Notes: generated by a model not told the origin, from the sequence alone. DNA of 64,000 bases from Anderseniella sp963700885 (GCA_963700885.1 CAVOZJ010000005.1:124001-188000), one strand, 5' to 3'; shown: positions 14,893 through 25,324, numbered from the stretch's first letter. Numbers and translations are program-made.

Positions 14893-15855
14893 ATGTCCAA
14901 GCCAACAGTCTGGATATCCAGAAAACTCTCCCACAACACACAGGCCCGTGCGGCGCGTGATTATGACGTCATACTCAATCATGACGATGTGATTTCCGGA
15001 GCTGACGAAATTGTAGCCATGAGCGCAAAGGCAGATGCAATCCTGCCATGCCATTCGGAGATCTTTGACGCCGGGGTCGTGTCCAGGCTGTCTGATCGCG
15101 TAAGGATCATTGCTAATCATTCCGTGGGCGTGGACCATTGCGATCTTGCGGCTTTCAGGCAAAGAGGCATTGTGGTCACCAACACCCCTGACGTACTGTC
15201 CGATGCCACCGCAGAAATTGCCATGTTGCTGCTGCTGGGCGCGGCCCGCCGTGCACCGGAAGGTGATGCAATGGTGCGCAGCGGCAAGTGGAAATCCTGG
15301 AGCCCGTCCTTCATGGTCGGTACCCAGGTGTCCGGCAAGCGTGTCGGCATCATCGGAATGGGCCGCGTCGGCCAGGTCATGGCCCGCCGCTGCCGCGGCT
15401 TTGGCATGGAAATACATTATCACAATCGCTCGCGGCTCCCGGCCGAACTGGAGCACGGCGCCACCTATCACGGCACAATCGAGACATTGCTGCCGGTGTC
15501 GGACTTCGTGTCGCTGCACTGTCCGGCAACACCTGCAACGACCGGTTTGATGAATGCCGAACGGTTTGCATTGCTGCCGAAAGGCGCAATCGTCGTCAAC
15601 ACAGCCCGTGGCGCCCTGATAGTCGAGGATGATCTGGTGGCTGCAATCAGGTCAGGCCACATTGCGGCTGCAGGCCTGGATTGTTTTGTGAGCGAACCCG
15701 GCGGAAATCCGGAGTTTGCCGGTCATGCGAACATTTTCATGCTGCCGCACATCGGCAGCGCGACACGCGAAACACGAGATGCCATGGGCTTCAGGGCACT
15801 GGACAATCTGGACGCATTCTTCGCAGGCAGGGAACCCCGCGACCGGCTGGTCTGA
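14893..15855 (+). CDS. D-2-hydroxyacid dehydrogenase
   Basis: A 320-residue NAD(P)-dependent oxidoreductase of the D-isomer-specific family (glyoxylate/hydroxypyruvate reductase-like). The Rossmann motif is GIIGMGRVGQVMARR. Substrate and catalytic residues appear as the Arg in NTARGALI, the Glu in FVSEPGGNP and the His in LPHIGSATRETRDAMG. ATG 14893 is chosen because MSKPTVWISRKL begins the domain; the frame is open back to 14845, inside the small membrane gene. It ends the TRAP 1 operon and probably reduces a 2-oxo acid derived from the imported substrate. Confidence 0.88.
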   Translation: MSKPTVWISRKLSHNTQARAARDYDVILNHDDVISGADEIVAMSAKADAILPCHSEIFDAGVVSRLSDRVRIIANHSVGVDHCDLAAFRQRGIVVTNTPDVLSDATAEIAMLLLLGAARRAPEGDAMVRSGKWKSWSPSFMVGTQVSGKRVGIIGMGRVGQVMARRCRGFGMEIHYHNRSRLPAELEHGATYHGTIETLLPVSDFVSLHCPATPATTGLMNAERFALLPKGAIVVNTARGALIVEDDLVAAIRSGHIAAAGLDCFVSEPGGNPEFAGHANIFMLPHIGSATRETRDAMGFRALDNLDAFFAGREPRDRLV

Positions 15856-15888
15856 AATCGTAGCCGGCCGGTCAGTTTACACAACCTG

Positions 15889-16791
15889 CTATTTCTTGAA
15901 GGTGATACCGTTCAGCTCACCGACCACGTCGGACATCATGGGCATGTGGCGTTCCCCGTCTCCCCTGGCCACAGCGATCGCATAGGACTGCTTTACCGCC
16001 GGGGCAACAATGGCAGCCATGCCTGATGCTTCAATCATGTTGTTGAAGTAGCGCTGGTCCTTGAGGCAGTTCCGGATGGCAAACTCATGCGCCTTGGGAT
16101 CACGTCCGATGACCCATTTGCTCATGTTCTCGAAATTGCCGCAGTACATGCCGCCCGCCTTCACCACGTCATACAGGGTTTTCTGGTCAACGCCGGTTTT
16201 GGTGCACGCTGTGTAGGCTTCGGCCCACACGGCCGTGTAGGACATGGCTATGAAATTGTTGATCAGCTTGATCTTGTGACCATTGCCGAGCGGGCCAACG
16301 TGAATGATGTTTTCAGCCCATGTCTCGATCACCGGGCGGACCTGTTTCAGGGTTTTGGCGTCAGAGCCTACAAACGTGTTGAGACGGCCCTCTTCGGCTT
16401 CCTTCGGCGTCCGGCCAAGCGGAGCATCAATCAGCTTTACGCCGATTGCCTTCAGTTCAGCGGCCAGCGCCAGTGTTGATGTTGGATCCGACGTGGACGT
16501 GTCGACCACTATGGTTCCCTTTGCAGCACCGGCTGCAATGCCGGTCCTGCCACGAACCAGTTCTTCGACCTGAACGGATGATGACACGCAAATGAAGATA
16601 ACATCGCTTGCCCTGGCCAATGCCGCAGCGGTTTTCGCTTCGCTGGCTCCACGCCTGATCAGGTCCGTAACCGGCTTGCGGTTTTTGTGACCCATGATTG
16701 TCAGTTGATAGCCGCCTTCCAGAATGTTTCTGGCCATGCCATGGCCCATCAGGCCAACGCCGATGAATCCGACGCGAGGTTTAGTGCTCAT
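15889..16791 (-). CDS. Beta-hydroxyacid dehydrogenase (GarR/HIBADH family)
   Basis: A 300-residue NAD(P)-dependent dehydrogenase of the 3-hydroxyisobutyrate / tartronate semialdehyde reductase family. The N-terminal GFIGVGLMGHGMARN is the cofactor motif and the catalytic Lys lies in GNGHKIKLINNF. In sugar-acid loci such enzymes often reduce tartronate semialdehyde to glycerate; that role is an inference. It overlaps the gluconokinase gene by 11 bp and is the last gene of a four-gene minus-strand operon. It converges with the D-2-hydroxyacid dehydrogenase gene at its 3' end. Confidence 0.85.
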   Translation of the reverse strand: MSTKPRVGFIGVGLMGHGMARNILEGGYQLTIMGHKNRKPVTDLIRRGASEAKTAAALARASDVIFICVSSSVQVEELVRGRTGIAAGAAKGTIVVDTSTSDPTSTLALAAELKAIGVKLIDAPLGRTPKEAEEGRLNTFVGSDAKTLKQVRPVIETWAENIIHVGPLGNGHKIKLINNFIAMSYTAVWAEAYTACTKTGVDQKTLYDVVKAGGMYCGNFENMSKWVIGRDPKAHEFAIRNCLKDQRYFNNMIEASGMAAIVAPAVKQSYAIAVARGDGERHMPMMSDVVGELNGITFKK

Positions 16792-17323
16792 TTATTCTCT
16801 CCTTTTGCTTTCTTGCTTTTGATGATGAGTGAAACTCCACAAACGCCAGGGCACGTTCGACAATGCTGGCCGGTTGCTCTGAAATGTCCAGGCTGATCGC
16901 CACCTCGTCGGGTTCCGGATACTGCAATGTAGCCAGCTGGCTGTCGAGCAGGCCTGCCGGCATGAAATGCCCGCGCCGCTCGCGCATGCGATCCTGCAGG
17001 AGAGATTTGCTGCCGGTAAGGTGTACCAGTATCATGTTCCTGTCTGCCGTCCGCAACCTGTCACGATATATCCGCTTGAGTGCCGAACACGTCACGACGA
17101 CACAGGTTGCCCGCGATGACAGTTCAACTGCTGCCGCTGCTAAGGCATCAAGCCACGGTTCGCGATCGTCGTCATCCAGGGCAATGCCCGCCGCCATCTT
17201 GTTCCTGTTGGCGGCGGGGTGCAACTCGTCACCTTCCAGGAAGGCTGCACCCAGGCGAGATGCCAGCAACCGGCCAACGGTGGTCTTTCCGCACCCGCAT
17301 ACCCCCATGACGACAATGATCAT
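16781..17323 (-). CDS. gntK: Gluconokinase
   Basis: A 180-residue P-loop kinase of the GntK/IdnK family that phosphorylates gluconate to 6-phosphogluconate with ATP. Walker A is GVCGCGKTTVGRLLA at about residues 7-21; the family motifs EGDELHPAANRNKMAAGIAL and CSALKRIYRDRLR follow. Length is typical (about 170-190). It overlaps gnd by 4 bp (ATGA-type junction) and the downstream dehydrogenase by 11 bp, so translation is coupled. Its product feeds directly into the neighbouring 6-phosphogluconate dehydrogenase. Confidence 0.93.
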   Translation of the reverse strand: MIIVVMGVCGCGKTTVGRLLASRLGAAFLEGDELHPAANRNKMAAGIALDDDDREPWLDALAAAAVELSSRATCVVVTCSALKRIYRDRLRTADRNMILVHLTGSKSLLQDRMRERRGHFMPAGLLDSQLATLQYPEPDEVAISLDISEQPASIVERALAFVEFHSSSKARKQKERINEH

Positions 17324-18648
17324 GAATCTGCCTCATGCCACGGGCCATGAAACATCTCTCCCGTTTCCCTGTGCTTGAGGCCATGCCCACCAAACCGGTC
17401 ACGCTGCAACTGAACCAGTGCGGTTGGCAGTTGCTCGGCGCTGCACGAATCGAGATAGGCAAGGCTTGCCGCCATCACAGGTACGGGAAGGCTTGCAGCA
17501 AACCCGGCAATGACTGAGCGGCGCAGCCCATCGCCATGTTCGCACGCCATGTCGAACAACGCTGCAGGGTCGGCAAACTTGTCCAGCAGCGCCATGCGCA
17601 AAATAGAGCCTTTCTGCCAGACCCTTGCAGCTTCGGCCAACTGAATCTTCCAGTCGTTCTCCTGGCTTGCAACCGTCAAAAGATGCGCACCTTGCGCCAA
17701 TGCCAGCGTCACCGTGCCAACAAGCGCATCGTAAACAGCCTGCACGGTAACGTCAGGAGAGATTTCGGTATCATCGCCCGGAAGCACACGCAGCACTTCC
17801 TGCGACGAAACCTGGCGCATGGTGACAGCCGCCATGATCGACGGTACCGGCACACCGAGTTTCAGCGCCTCGCTGACGCACCATCCTCCGGTTCCCTTCT
17901 GGCCGGCCGCATCATCCACCAGTTCGATCAGGAGTTTGCCGCTGGAAGCTTCGCCGGTTTGCAGGACTTCTGCGGAAATTTCAATCAGGTACCCGGCAAG
18001 CGTGCCGCTCGACCAGATGTCCATTTGCCTGCCTGCCGCAGAAGTTGTCATTCCGCTCAATTCGAGCAACTGCCAGCTTTCGGCGATCGCCTGCATGATG
18101 GCGTATTCAATACCGTTGTGGACCATCTTGACGAAGTGTCCCGCACCACCGTCTCCAAACCATGCCAGGCACGGCTTGCCATTGTGTCTGGCAGCAACAC
18201 TGGCCAGCAGAGGCTCCAGAACAATGCGCATTTCACCGGCGCAACCCAGCATCATTGATGGGCCCTTGCGGGCACCCTCCGCGCCGCCGGAGACGCCCAG
18301 GCCGGCAAAGTTTATGCCGTGCTCGCGGCACAGCAAGACATTGCTTTCGGTATCGATATAGTTTGAATTACCGCCATCGATGACAACATCTCCTTTTTCA
18401 AGCAGTTCGCACAGCCTCTCGGTAAGCTCAAGCACCGGCTGGCCTGACTTGACCATCAGCAGGACCATGCTTGGAACAGGCAGGCTGTTGACCAGGCCTT
18501 CCAGCGTGTCGCAAACCTCTATTCCGTCGGCTTGCCAGCTGCGCGCCTGCTGCCACGGATCCCAGACAACACACTGGTGTCCGGCATCCCGGAAATTAAG
18601 GGCCAGATTTCGCCCCATGACACCCAGTCCAATGATGGCCAGTTTCAT
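17320..18648 (-). CDS. gnd: 6-phosphogluconate dehydrogenase, decarboxylating
   Basis: A 442-residue NADP-type dehydrogenase converting 6-phosphogluconate to ribulose-5-phosphate and CO2. The nucleotide motif GLGVMGRNLALN opens the protein; GLGVSGGAEGARKGPSMM is the substrate-binding signature, here GGAEG where most have GGEEG. The C-terminal region (GGHGLKHRETGEMFHGPW) matches the family. It is slightly shorter than the usual 465-480 residues. It overlaps both the regulator (4 bp) and gntK (4 bp). Placed here, it is likely a dedicated catabolic copy rather than the only gnd of the cell. Confidence 0.9.
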   Translation of the reverse strand: MKLAIIGLGVMGRNLALNFRDAGHQCVVWDPWQQARSWQADGIEVCDTLEGLVNSLPVPSMVLLMVKSGQPVLELTERLCELLEKGDVVIDGGNSNYIDTESNVLLCREHGINFAGLGVSGGAEGARKGPSMMLGCAGEMRIVLEPLLASVAARHNGKPCLAWFGDGGAGHFVKMVHNGIEYAIMQAIAESWQLLELSGMTTSAAGRQMDIWSSGTLAGYLIEISAEVLQTGEASSGKLLIELVDDAAGQKGTGGWCVSEALKLGVPVPSIMAAVTMRQVSSQEVLRVLPGDDTEISPDVTVQAVYDALVGTVTLALAQGAHLLTVASQENDWKIQLAEAARVWQKGSILRMALLDKFADPAALFDMACEHGDGLRRSVIAGFAASLPVPVMAASLAYLDSCSAEQLPTALVQLQRDRFGGHGLKHRETGEMFHGPWHEADS

Positions 18649-19415
18649 GAGGCGGCCTTACACACGGGCGGCAAGGCGCTGCTTTGTGCATTGAAATAGG
18701 CCGTAATGTGATGCTCAAGAGCCCTGGCACAGGCTTCGCTATCTCTTGCAAGGGCAGCATCAAGTATCGCCTTGTGTTCTTCAATGATGCGCACACCCCT
18801 GAAGCCGACAGCGCGGTATTCAAGGGCAACTATTTTTCTGAACTGATCGAAAGCAGCCTTGTGAAGTTCCATGTGCAGTTGTGATCCGCAGCCTGCAACC
18901 AGGGCTTCATGAAACTGCCAGTCACACTGGCGCCAAAGCTCATAGTTTGTTGCCGAGCCGGATTTCATCCTGAATTCGATGTGTGCCAGCCGGTGATGCG
19001 CCGCAACCAGCGCGCTTTCCCAGCCTACCCCGGCATTGGCTATGGACTGCCGGGCTCCATCGGTTTCCAGCAGAATTCTGAACCGCGCCACCTCCTCCAG
19101 CCGCTCTCCCGGCACACCGCAACTCAGCATCCCGCCACGCTCAGGTTTGGTGGCTGCATGAGGGTCAAGAATGACCGCACCGCAATTCATGCGAACATCA
19201 ATCAGGCCAGAGACTTCCAGTGCAACAATCGCCTCCCGCACAGTTGCACGGCTGACGCTGAACTGCCGGGCAAGCTTTTGTTCGGACGGCAACCGGTCGC
19301 CGGGCTTCATATCCCGGGCTGCCACAAAATCCGCAATCTGCCTGGCAACGGCGGCGTAAAGACGCCTTACCTCAGTGGGCAGCGCAGGCGACTGAACGGG
19401 TTCGGACTGCTTCAT
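18645..19415 (-). CDS. GntR family regulator, FCD (FadR) subgroup
   Basis: A 256-residue regulator with an N-terminal winged helix (MKPGDRLPSEQKLARQFSVSRATVREAIVALEVSGLI) and a C-terminal all-helical FCD effector domain with putative metal-ligand His residues (EDH-like AHHRLAHIEF, LEHHITAYF). I prefer ATG 19415; the frame also opens at TTG 19427, but those four codons fall inside a palindrome that looks like the operator. It heads the gnd-gntK operon, overlapping gnd by 4 bp, and faces TRAP 2. Probably represses both units until a sugar acid or its derivative binds. Confidence 0.88.
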   Translation of the reverse strand: MKQSEPVQSPALPTEVRRLYAAVARQIADFVAARDMKPGDRLPSEQKLARQFSVSRATVREAIVALEVSGLIDVRMNCGAVILDPHAATKPERGGMLSCGVPGERLEEVARFRILLETDGARQSIANAGVGWESALVAAHHRLAHIEFRMKSGSATNYELWRQCDWQFHEALVAGCGSQLHMELHKAAFDQFRKIVALEYRAVGFRGVRIIEEHKAILDAALARDSEACARALEHHITAYFNAQSSALPPVCKAAS

Positions 19416-19428
19416 ATTGTCAGACAAT
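19416..19428. promoter_or_regulatory. Palindromic operator 1 (sugar-acid regulator)
   Basis: A perfect 13 bp palindrome ATTGTCAGACAAT directly abuts the preferred ATG of the FCD regulator. Size and symmetry fit a FadR-type operator, consistent with autorepression. Confidence 0.55.
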
Positions 19429-19526
19429 TTCCGCTGTGGCTGTATTCAGGCATGTTTCAGGCATGCCTGCAACAAGGCAAGATTAGTTGGCTTGGCCACT
19501 GAAAGCAAATATCGAAAAACACACCG

Positions 19527-19539
19527 ATTGCCTGACAAT
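19527..19539. promoter_or_regulatory. Palindromic operator 2 (sugar-acid regulator)
   Basis: ATTGCCTGACAAT matches operator 1 at 11 of 13 positions and lies about 160 bp before the TRAP 2 binding-protein gene, in the divergent control region. It probably lets the same regulator control the transporter operon. Confidence 0.5.
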
Positions 19540-19697
19540 CTTATATTGCCAGTTCTGGCCATGCACCGTATCGTTGAATCCAGAGGGAGACGATGAATGA
19601 TCGGTCGACTTCGGCGTTCAGGCATCAATGACCTGAGTTTACGCATAAATGAAAAGGTCGGCCACGAGGGCGACTGTACCAACGGAGGAGTAATGTA

Positions 19698-20726
19698 ATG
19701 TCCATGAAAAAAGTACTCGCAGGCGTTGCCACTGCGGCGTTGCTGGCGACTGGCCTGGGTGCCGCTGCCAGTGCGGAAGAAACAAAACTGCGCATCCAGA
19801 CCCACTATGCACCTGAAACACCGTCCGGAAAACTTGCTGCGCAATATGTCAACGATATTGAAGTGATGTCCAACGGCGAGATCAAGGTGGAAATGTTCTA
19901 CTCCTCGTCGGTGGTGAAGTCGGTTGAAACCTTCGATGCCGCCGCAACCGGCATTCTTGATTGCGACATGACCGGTGGTGCCTACCAGACCGGCAAGAAT
20001 CCGGCATTCCAGTTTGTCGGCGACATCATGGGCGGTTATGAAACGCCTTACCAGCAATTGTCCTGGTTGTATTATGGTGGCGGCCTTGAAGCAGCACAGA
20101 AGCTGTACAACAAGTTCGACATGGAACTGATCGGCTGGTGGGTTTATGGGCAGGAGTCATTCGCATCCAGCAAACCGATTGCCCAGGTTTCCGATTTCAA
20201 GGACTGGAAATTCCGCTCGCCTCCAGGCATGGAAACGAAGATCTTCGAAAAACTCGGCGCCAAGCCGATCGTGATGGATTTCACCGAAATCTTCACGGCG
20301 CTGGAGTCCGGCATCATTGATGGCGCAGATGCGTCGGGCCTTGCCAACAATGTCGGCCTTGGTCTGTATGACATCGTGAAGTTTGCCAACTACCCGGGCT
20401 TCCACTCCATGCCGTCAGATCATCTGGCCTGCAACAAGGCGAAATTTGACGCCATGCCAGAAAGCCATCAGCGCATCATGAAGGTTGCCATGGAAGCACT
20501 AGCACTGCGCACCGCCCTGACATTTGAAAAGAAGAATGCCGAGGCCGCCGCAATGTTGCGCGAAAAGGGAGTTACCCTGTCACAGTGGTCACCTGAAGAA
20601 CTTCAGAAGTTCCGCGATGCAGCCCAGTCCACATGGCCTGACTTCGCCACCACGCCCGAAGCCAAGGATCTGGTTGAAGCACATCTGACGTATCTGCGTC
20701 AGCTGGGTCTGGCCAAGCAACCGTGA
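19698..20726 (+). CDS. TRAP transporter substrate-binding protein (TRAP 2)
   Basis: A 342-residue periplasmic DctP-type receptor with a Sec signal peptide (hydrophobic VLAGVATAALLATGLGAAASA). The family core includes FKDWKFRSPPGMETKIFEKLG, whose Arg normally binds the ligand carboxylate, and ESGIIDGADASG. ATG 19698 has GGAGGAG about 9 bases upstream; an ATG-TAA minicodon pair lies between them. The operon faces the FCD regulator and gluconate genes, and is followed by an enolase-superfamily enzyme, so an aldonate such as L-idonate or gluconate is the likely ligand. That assignment rests on context only. Confidence 0.9.
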   Translation: MSMKKVLAGVATAALLATGLGAAASAEETKLRIQTHYAPETPSGKLAAQYVNDIEVMSNGEIKVEMFYSSSVVKSVETFDAAATGILDCDMTGGAYQTGKNPAFQFVGDIMGGYETPYQQLSWLYYGGGLEAAQKLYNKFDMELIGWWVYGQESFASSKPIAQVSDFKDWKFRSPPGMETKIFEKLGAKPIVMDFTEIFTALESGIIDGADASGLANNVGLGLYDIVKFANYPGFHSMPSDHLACNKAKFDAMPESHQRIMKVAMEALALRTALTFEKKNAEAAAMLREKGVTLSQWSPEELQKFRDAAQSTWPDFATTPEAKDLVEAHLTYLRQLGLAKQP

Positions 20727-20732
20727 AAATCG

Positions 20733-20760
20733 CGAGGCGGTTCCGGAAGGAGCCGCCTCG
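20733..20760 (+). other. Stem-loop after TRAP 2 binding-protein gene
   Basis: A 12 bp stem with one GU pair around a GGAA loop starts 6 bases after the stop codon and is followed by GTTTCATCTC. It is likely to protect the binding-protein mRNA or partly terminate transcription. Confidence 0.65.
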
Positions 20761-20860
20761 GTTTCATCTCTCAAACTGCCGTCAAACGATGACAGTTCTC
20801 AGCTGCATCTGAACTGGCATTTCGAAAGATGTAACAGCGGCGTCGCCGGGAACACACAGC

Positions 20861-21658
20861 ATGGTTGAACACGAGCGAACGGGTCCGCTGGATCTGCTCA
20901 CATGGAGCTTTAGCCGGGTAGCCATGTGGGCTCCATTCTTCATCGTGCTCATCATTTTATACGAAGTGGTGATGCGTTATTTCTTTGCCGCTGCAACGCT
21001 GTGGGTGAACGAGATGTCGCTTTGGGTTGCCGGCGGGGTTTACCTTACTGCCGGTTTGTACTCCATGCAGCAGCGCAGTCATATACGCATCTTCATCATT
21101 TATGACATGGCGCCGCTGTGGCTGCGCCGTGCTTTCGATCTGTTGTCTACATTCTGTGTTTCGGTTTTCGCATTTGCAGTTGTGTGGGGCGGTTTTGGCG
21201 AGTCAAAGGCCAAATTTTTGCGCTGGGAAACATTTGGAACCGCCTACGATCCTCCGATACCGGCGACCATCAAGCCACTTGTGCTGACAATGCTGCTGTT
21301 CCTGGCCCTGCAGGCCATTTCCAACCTTATCAGGGACTGGCCTTCCGTTGCCTGGGTGCGCAAGTCTTTTGATATCTTTGTAACCGCCCTGATTACAGGG
21401 CTTGCCATGGCAGCAGCATACAATCTGTTCATCGATCCGCCCGAAGGACACGTGGTGCCGTTGAGATGGCAAATTGGCATAGGCGTGTTTCTGCTGGTGT
21501 CAGTTGGTATTGTGCTGATCGGCCTGTTCCTGGATTTCAACAAGACACCGGTACCGCATGTCGAACTGGACGAAGTTGCCGAAGAAGCAGCTCAACTCAA
21601 AAAGGTGAACATGCCTGACGAGATACTGTCCGGCGACCCGCCAAGACCGAAGGACTAG
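20861..21658 (+). CDS. TRAP small permease (DctQ type, TRAP 2)
   Basis: A 265-residue DctQ-type inner-membrane subunit, longer than the usual 160-190 residues. The family signature IILYEVVMRYFFAAATLWVNEMS is present near residue 30 and there are at least five hydrophobic stretches, including one after a cytoplasmic insert (FDIFVTALITGLAMAAAY) and a last one at about 205-225. A charged, Glu-rich tail follows. Its large partner starts 11 bp downstream. The extra C-terminal helix pair is unusual but known in the larger DctQ forms. Confidence 0.88.
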   Translation: MVEHERTGPLDLLTWSFSRVAMWAPFFIVLIILYEVVMRYFFAAATLWVNEMSLWVAGGVYLTAGLYSMQQRSHIRIFIIYDMAPLWLRRAFDLLSTFCVSVFAFAVVWGGFGESKAKFLRWETFGTAYDPPIPATIKPLVLTMLLFLALQAISNLIRDWPSVAWVRKSFDIFVTALITGLAMAAAYNLFIDPPEGHVVPLRWQIGIGVFLLVSVGIVLIGLFLDFNKTPVPHVELDEVAEEAAQLKKVNMPDEILSGDPPRPKD

Positions 21659-21669
21659 GGGCTCCATTC

Positions 21670-23298
21670 ATGGATATCGGAACGATCTCGCTGATCTTGC
21701 TGCTGGGCATGCTCATCCTGCTCGCCATCGGCATGCCGCTGGGTTTCGCCTCGGGTTTTCTGGCTGTTGTTGTCATGGTTCTCAAGTTCGAGCCGGCCCT
21801 GCTGACCGATCCGTTCAGTTTCGGATCGGGTATTCTGACCAGCAATTTTGGCAGCGGGCCCATGAACATTCTGGCCCAGAGATTGTATGGCATTACAACC
21901 AATTATGTGCTGATTTCGGTCCCGCTGTTTATTTTCATGGCGACACTGCTGGAGCGCTCCGGCATCGCCAAGGACATGTACTCGTCGCTCAGCCAGTGGA
22001 TGTCCCGCACGCGCGGCGGCATCGCCGTGGTAACAGCCGTGATGGCAATTGTCATGGCCGCCATGTCCGGCATTATCGGCGGCGAGGTCGTGTTGCTCGG
22101 GCTGATCGCGCTGCCCCAAATGCTGCGTCTTGGCTACAATCAGAACCTCGCAATCGGCACAATCTGCGCATCCGGTTCACTGGGAACCATGATCCCGCCA
22201 TCGATCGTGCTGATTTTCTATGGCCTGATCACTGAAACCTCGATCCATGCATTGTTCCAGGCAGCTTTTCTGCCCGGCTTCATGCTGGCCGGCTGTTACA
22301 TTATCTACATTCTGGTGCGCACCCGCATGAACCCGGAACTGGCCCCCCTGCCTGACCCGTCGCCAGACGACATGACCGGCAGGGAAAAGGCACTCTATGG
22401 CAGCACATTGCTGTTCCTGATAGCCGGTGTGGCCTCGGCACTGGTTGTCGCAAGATGGCTGTATCTGACCATTGGCAGCCGGTTCAACGAGAACATGATC
22501 GACGGAAACACCCGGCTCATCGACAACGCAACCCTCATCCAGTATCTCTCGATTGCTGTTGTATGCGCGGCTTTCATTTATTTCGTCGTCGGCGTCAGCG
22601 TTGCAAAGACGGCGTGGGCAAAGGGCAAGGGAATGGTTGCGCCCATGATGGTTGTTTTTGTCGTGCTTGGCTCCATCTACGGTGGCATTACCGGGATTAC
22701 CGAGGCCGCCGCCATGGGGTCGCTGGCGGTACTTTTCCTGATCTGGATCCGTGGGGAGTTTTCCATAAACCTGTTGCGTGAGGCATCCATGCGCACGTTC
22801 AGATCAACTGGCACAATCATCTGGGTGACGTTCGGTGCGACCGCGCTTGCAGGCGCCTACACGATTGCCGGCGGACCGACCTACGTCGCCAACCTGATTG
22901 TCGGCTACGACCTGCCAACCATGGGTGTGTTGCTGGTCATGATGATCATCTTCCTGTTCCTGGGTGCTTTCATGGACTGGACGGGTATCGTTCTGCTGGT
23001 GATGCCGGTCTTTCTGCCTATTGTCCTGAAGCTGCCAATAGATGAACTCGGGCTGACCGGCGGACTGGATTCCAGCACGATGGTACGCGTCTGGTTCGGG
23101 ATACTGTTCTGCGTCAACATGCAGGTCAGCTTCCTGTCTCCCCCGTTTGGTCCGGCCGCATTCTATCTCAAGTCCGTCGCGCCGCCACACATTACACTTC
23201 CTGACATTTTCCGCGGTTTTCTACCGTTTATAGCCATGCAGATATTTATTCTGATGATCATACTGCTGGTCCCGGAGATCACCACGGTATTCCTGTAA
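21670..23298 (+). CDS. TRAP large permease (DctM type, TRAP 2)
   Basis: A 542-residue DctM-type transport subunit, at the long end of the family (usually 425-450, with larger forms known). Motifs include VPLFIFMATLLERSGIA, the ASGSLGTMIPPSIVLIFYG re-entrant segment and GITEAAAMGSLAVLF. An insert of roughly 80 residues around 235-320 (PLPDPSPDDMTGREKALYG and an extra hydrophobic pair) accounts for the length. Translation probably starts at ATG 21670, 11 bp after the DctQ stop. It forms the sugar-acid uptake system with the two preceding genes. Confidence 0.92.
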   Translation: MDIGTISLILLLGMLILLAIGMPLGFASGFLAVVVMVLKFEPALLTDPFSFGSGILTSNFGSGPMNILAQRLYGITTNYVLISVPLFIFMATLLERSGIAKDMYSSLSQWMSRTRGGIAVVTAVMAIVMAAMSGIIGGEVVLLGLIALPQMLRLGYNQNLAIGTICASGSLGTMIPPSIVLIFYGLITETSIHALFQAAFLPGFMLAGCYIIYILVRTRMNPELAPLPDPSPDDMTGREKALYGSTLLFLIAGVASALVVARWLYLTIGSRFNENMIDGNTRLIDNATLIQYLSIAVVCAAFIYFVVGVSVAKTAWAKGKGMVAPMMVVFVVLGSIYGGITGITEAAAMGSLAVLFLIWIRGEFSINLLREASMRTFRSTGTIIWVTFGATALAGAYTIAGGPTYVANLIVGYDLPTMGVLLVMMIIFLFLGAFMDWTGIVLLVMPVFLPIVLKLPIDELGLTGGLDSSTMVRVWFGILFCVNMQVSFLSPPFGPAAFYLKSVAPPHITLPDIFRGFLPFIAMQIFILMIILLVPEITTVFL

Positions 23299-23322
23299 AC
23301 CGTTCGATATTTGGAGAGTGTA

Positions 23323-24420
<1,098 letters not shown>

Positions 24421-24439
24421 ACTGAGAGAAAGTTAAGCC

Positions 24440-25324
24440 ATGGAAACTCTGAACGAACACCAGGTGCAGTTTTATCGCGACAATGGCTATCTCATGCTGG
24501 AATCACAAATTCCTGCAGCCGAAGTCGACAAGTGTGTCACCGAGATCGAAAAATTCCGGGAAGAAGCAAGTCATCTCGAAGCCTCGAATGACCGCCTCGA
24601 TCTCGAGGACACTCACACAAGGGCAGCCCCGAGATTGCGCAGAATCAAGCTGCCGCACACTATTTCCGGCGTCTTTGCAAATCTGATGCGGTCAGACTAT
24701 GTGCTGGGCCCGGTGCGTGATCTCATCGGCAAAAACCTGCGGCTGCACACGTCAAAACTCAACATGAAGTCTGCCGGATACGGTGCTGCTGTGGAATGGC
24801 ACCAGGACTGGGCTTTTTATCCTCATACAAATGACGATGTGCTGGCCGTGGGTATCGTGCTCAACGATGTCGGGCCGGACAACGGGCCGTTGATGGTGTT
24901 TCCAGGAACCCACAGGGGAGAGGTGTTTGACCATCATTCCGGTGGTGCTTTCGCAGGTGCAATGGACCTTGAGGCCTCAGGCCTCGATCTGAAGAATGCT
25001 GTAAAGCTCACCGGGCCACGCGGCTCGATGTCAATTCACCATGCGCGCACAGTGCACGGTTCGGATGTCAACCGGTCTGATCGCGACAGAATGCTTGTGC
25101 TTTACGAGATCATGGCGGCAGACGCCTATCCGGTGATGGGATCAATGACCCCGTGGCCTTCGCTGCAGGAGTACGATGACAAGCTGTTGTGTGGATCGGG
25201 CACAATCACCCCGCGTCTTGCAGCTGTACCGGTTCGCATTCCACAGCCACAGCCTTCGAAAACCGGGTCCATTTATGAAATCCAGTCTACAGCGCAAAAA
25301 CGCACTTTCGACACGGTAATGTGA
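24440..25324 (+). CDS. Phytanoyl-CoA dioxygenase (PhyH) family protein
   Basis: A 294-residue Fe(II)/2-oxoglutarate oxygenase of the PhyH family. The HxD iron motif appears in EWHQDWAFYPH, and the distal His is likely that in HHARTVHGSDVN. The double-stranded beta-helix core is framed by VLAVGIVLNDVGPDNGPLMVFPGTH. The substrate is unknown; family members hydroxylate small molecules as often as phytanoyl-CoA. The gene follows the enolase-superfamily gene by 19 bp with GAGAGAAAG before ATG 24440, so it is part of the TRAP 2 operon, an odd partner for sugar-acid genes. Confidence 0.85.
   Translation: METLNEHQVQFYRDNGYLMLESQIPAAEVDKCVTEIEKFREEASHLEASNDRLDLEDTHTRAAPRLRRIKLPHTISGVFANLMRSDYVLGPVRDLIGKNLRLHTSKLNMKSAGYGAAVEWHQDWAFYPHTNDDVLAVGIVLNDVGPDNGPLMVFPGTHRGEVFDHHSGGAFAGAMDLEASGLDLKNAVKLTGPRGSMSIHHARTVHGSDVNRSDRDRMLVLYEIMAADAYPVMGSMTPWPSLQEYDDKLLCGSGTITPRLAAVPVRIPQPQPSKTGSIYEIQSTAQKRTFDTVM

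Noticed and set aside
19416..19427. TTG start for the FCD regulator at 19427
   Set aside because: It would place a perfect operator-like palindrome inside the coding region; the ATG four codons later is cleaner.
19679..19690. TACCAACGGAGG before the TRAP 2 binding-protein gene resembles the MITE end
   Set aside because: Only about 12 bases match and they include the ribosome-binding site; chance or functional convergence is likely.
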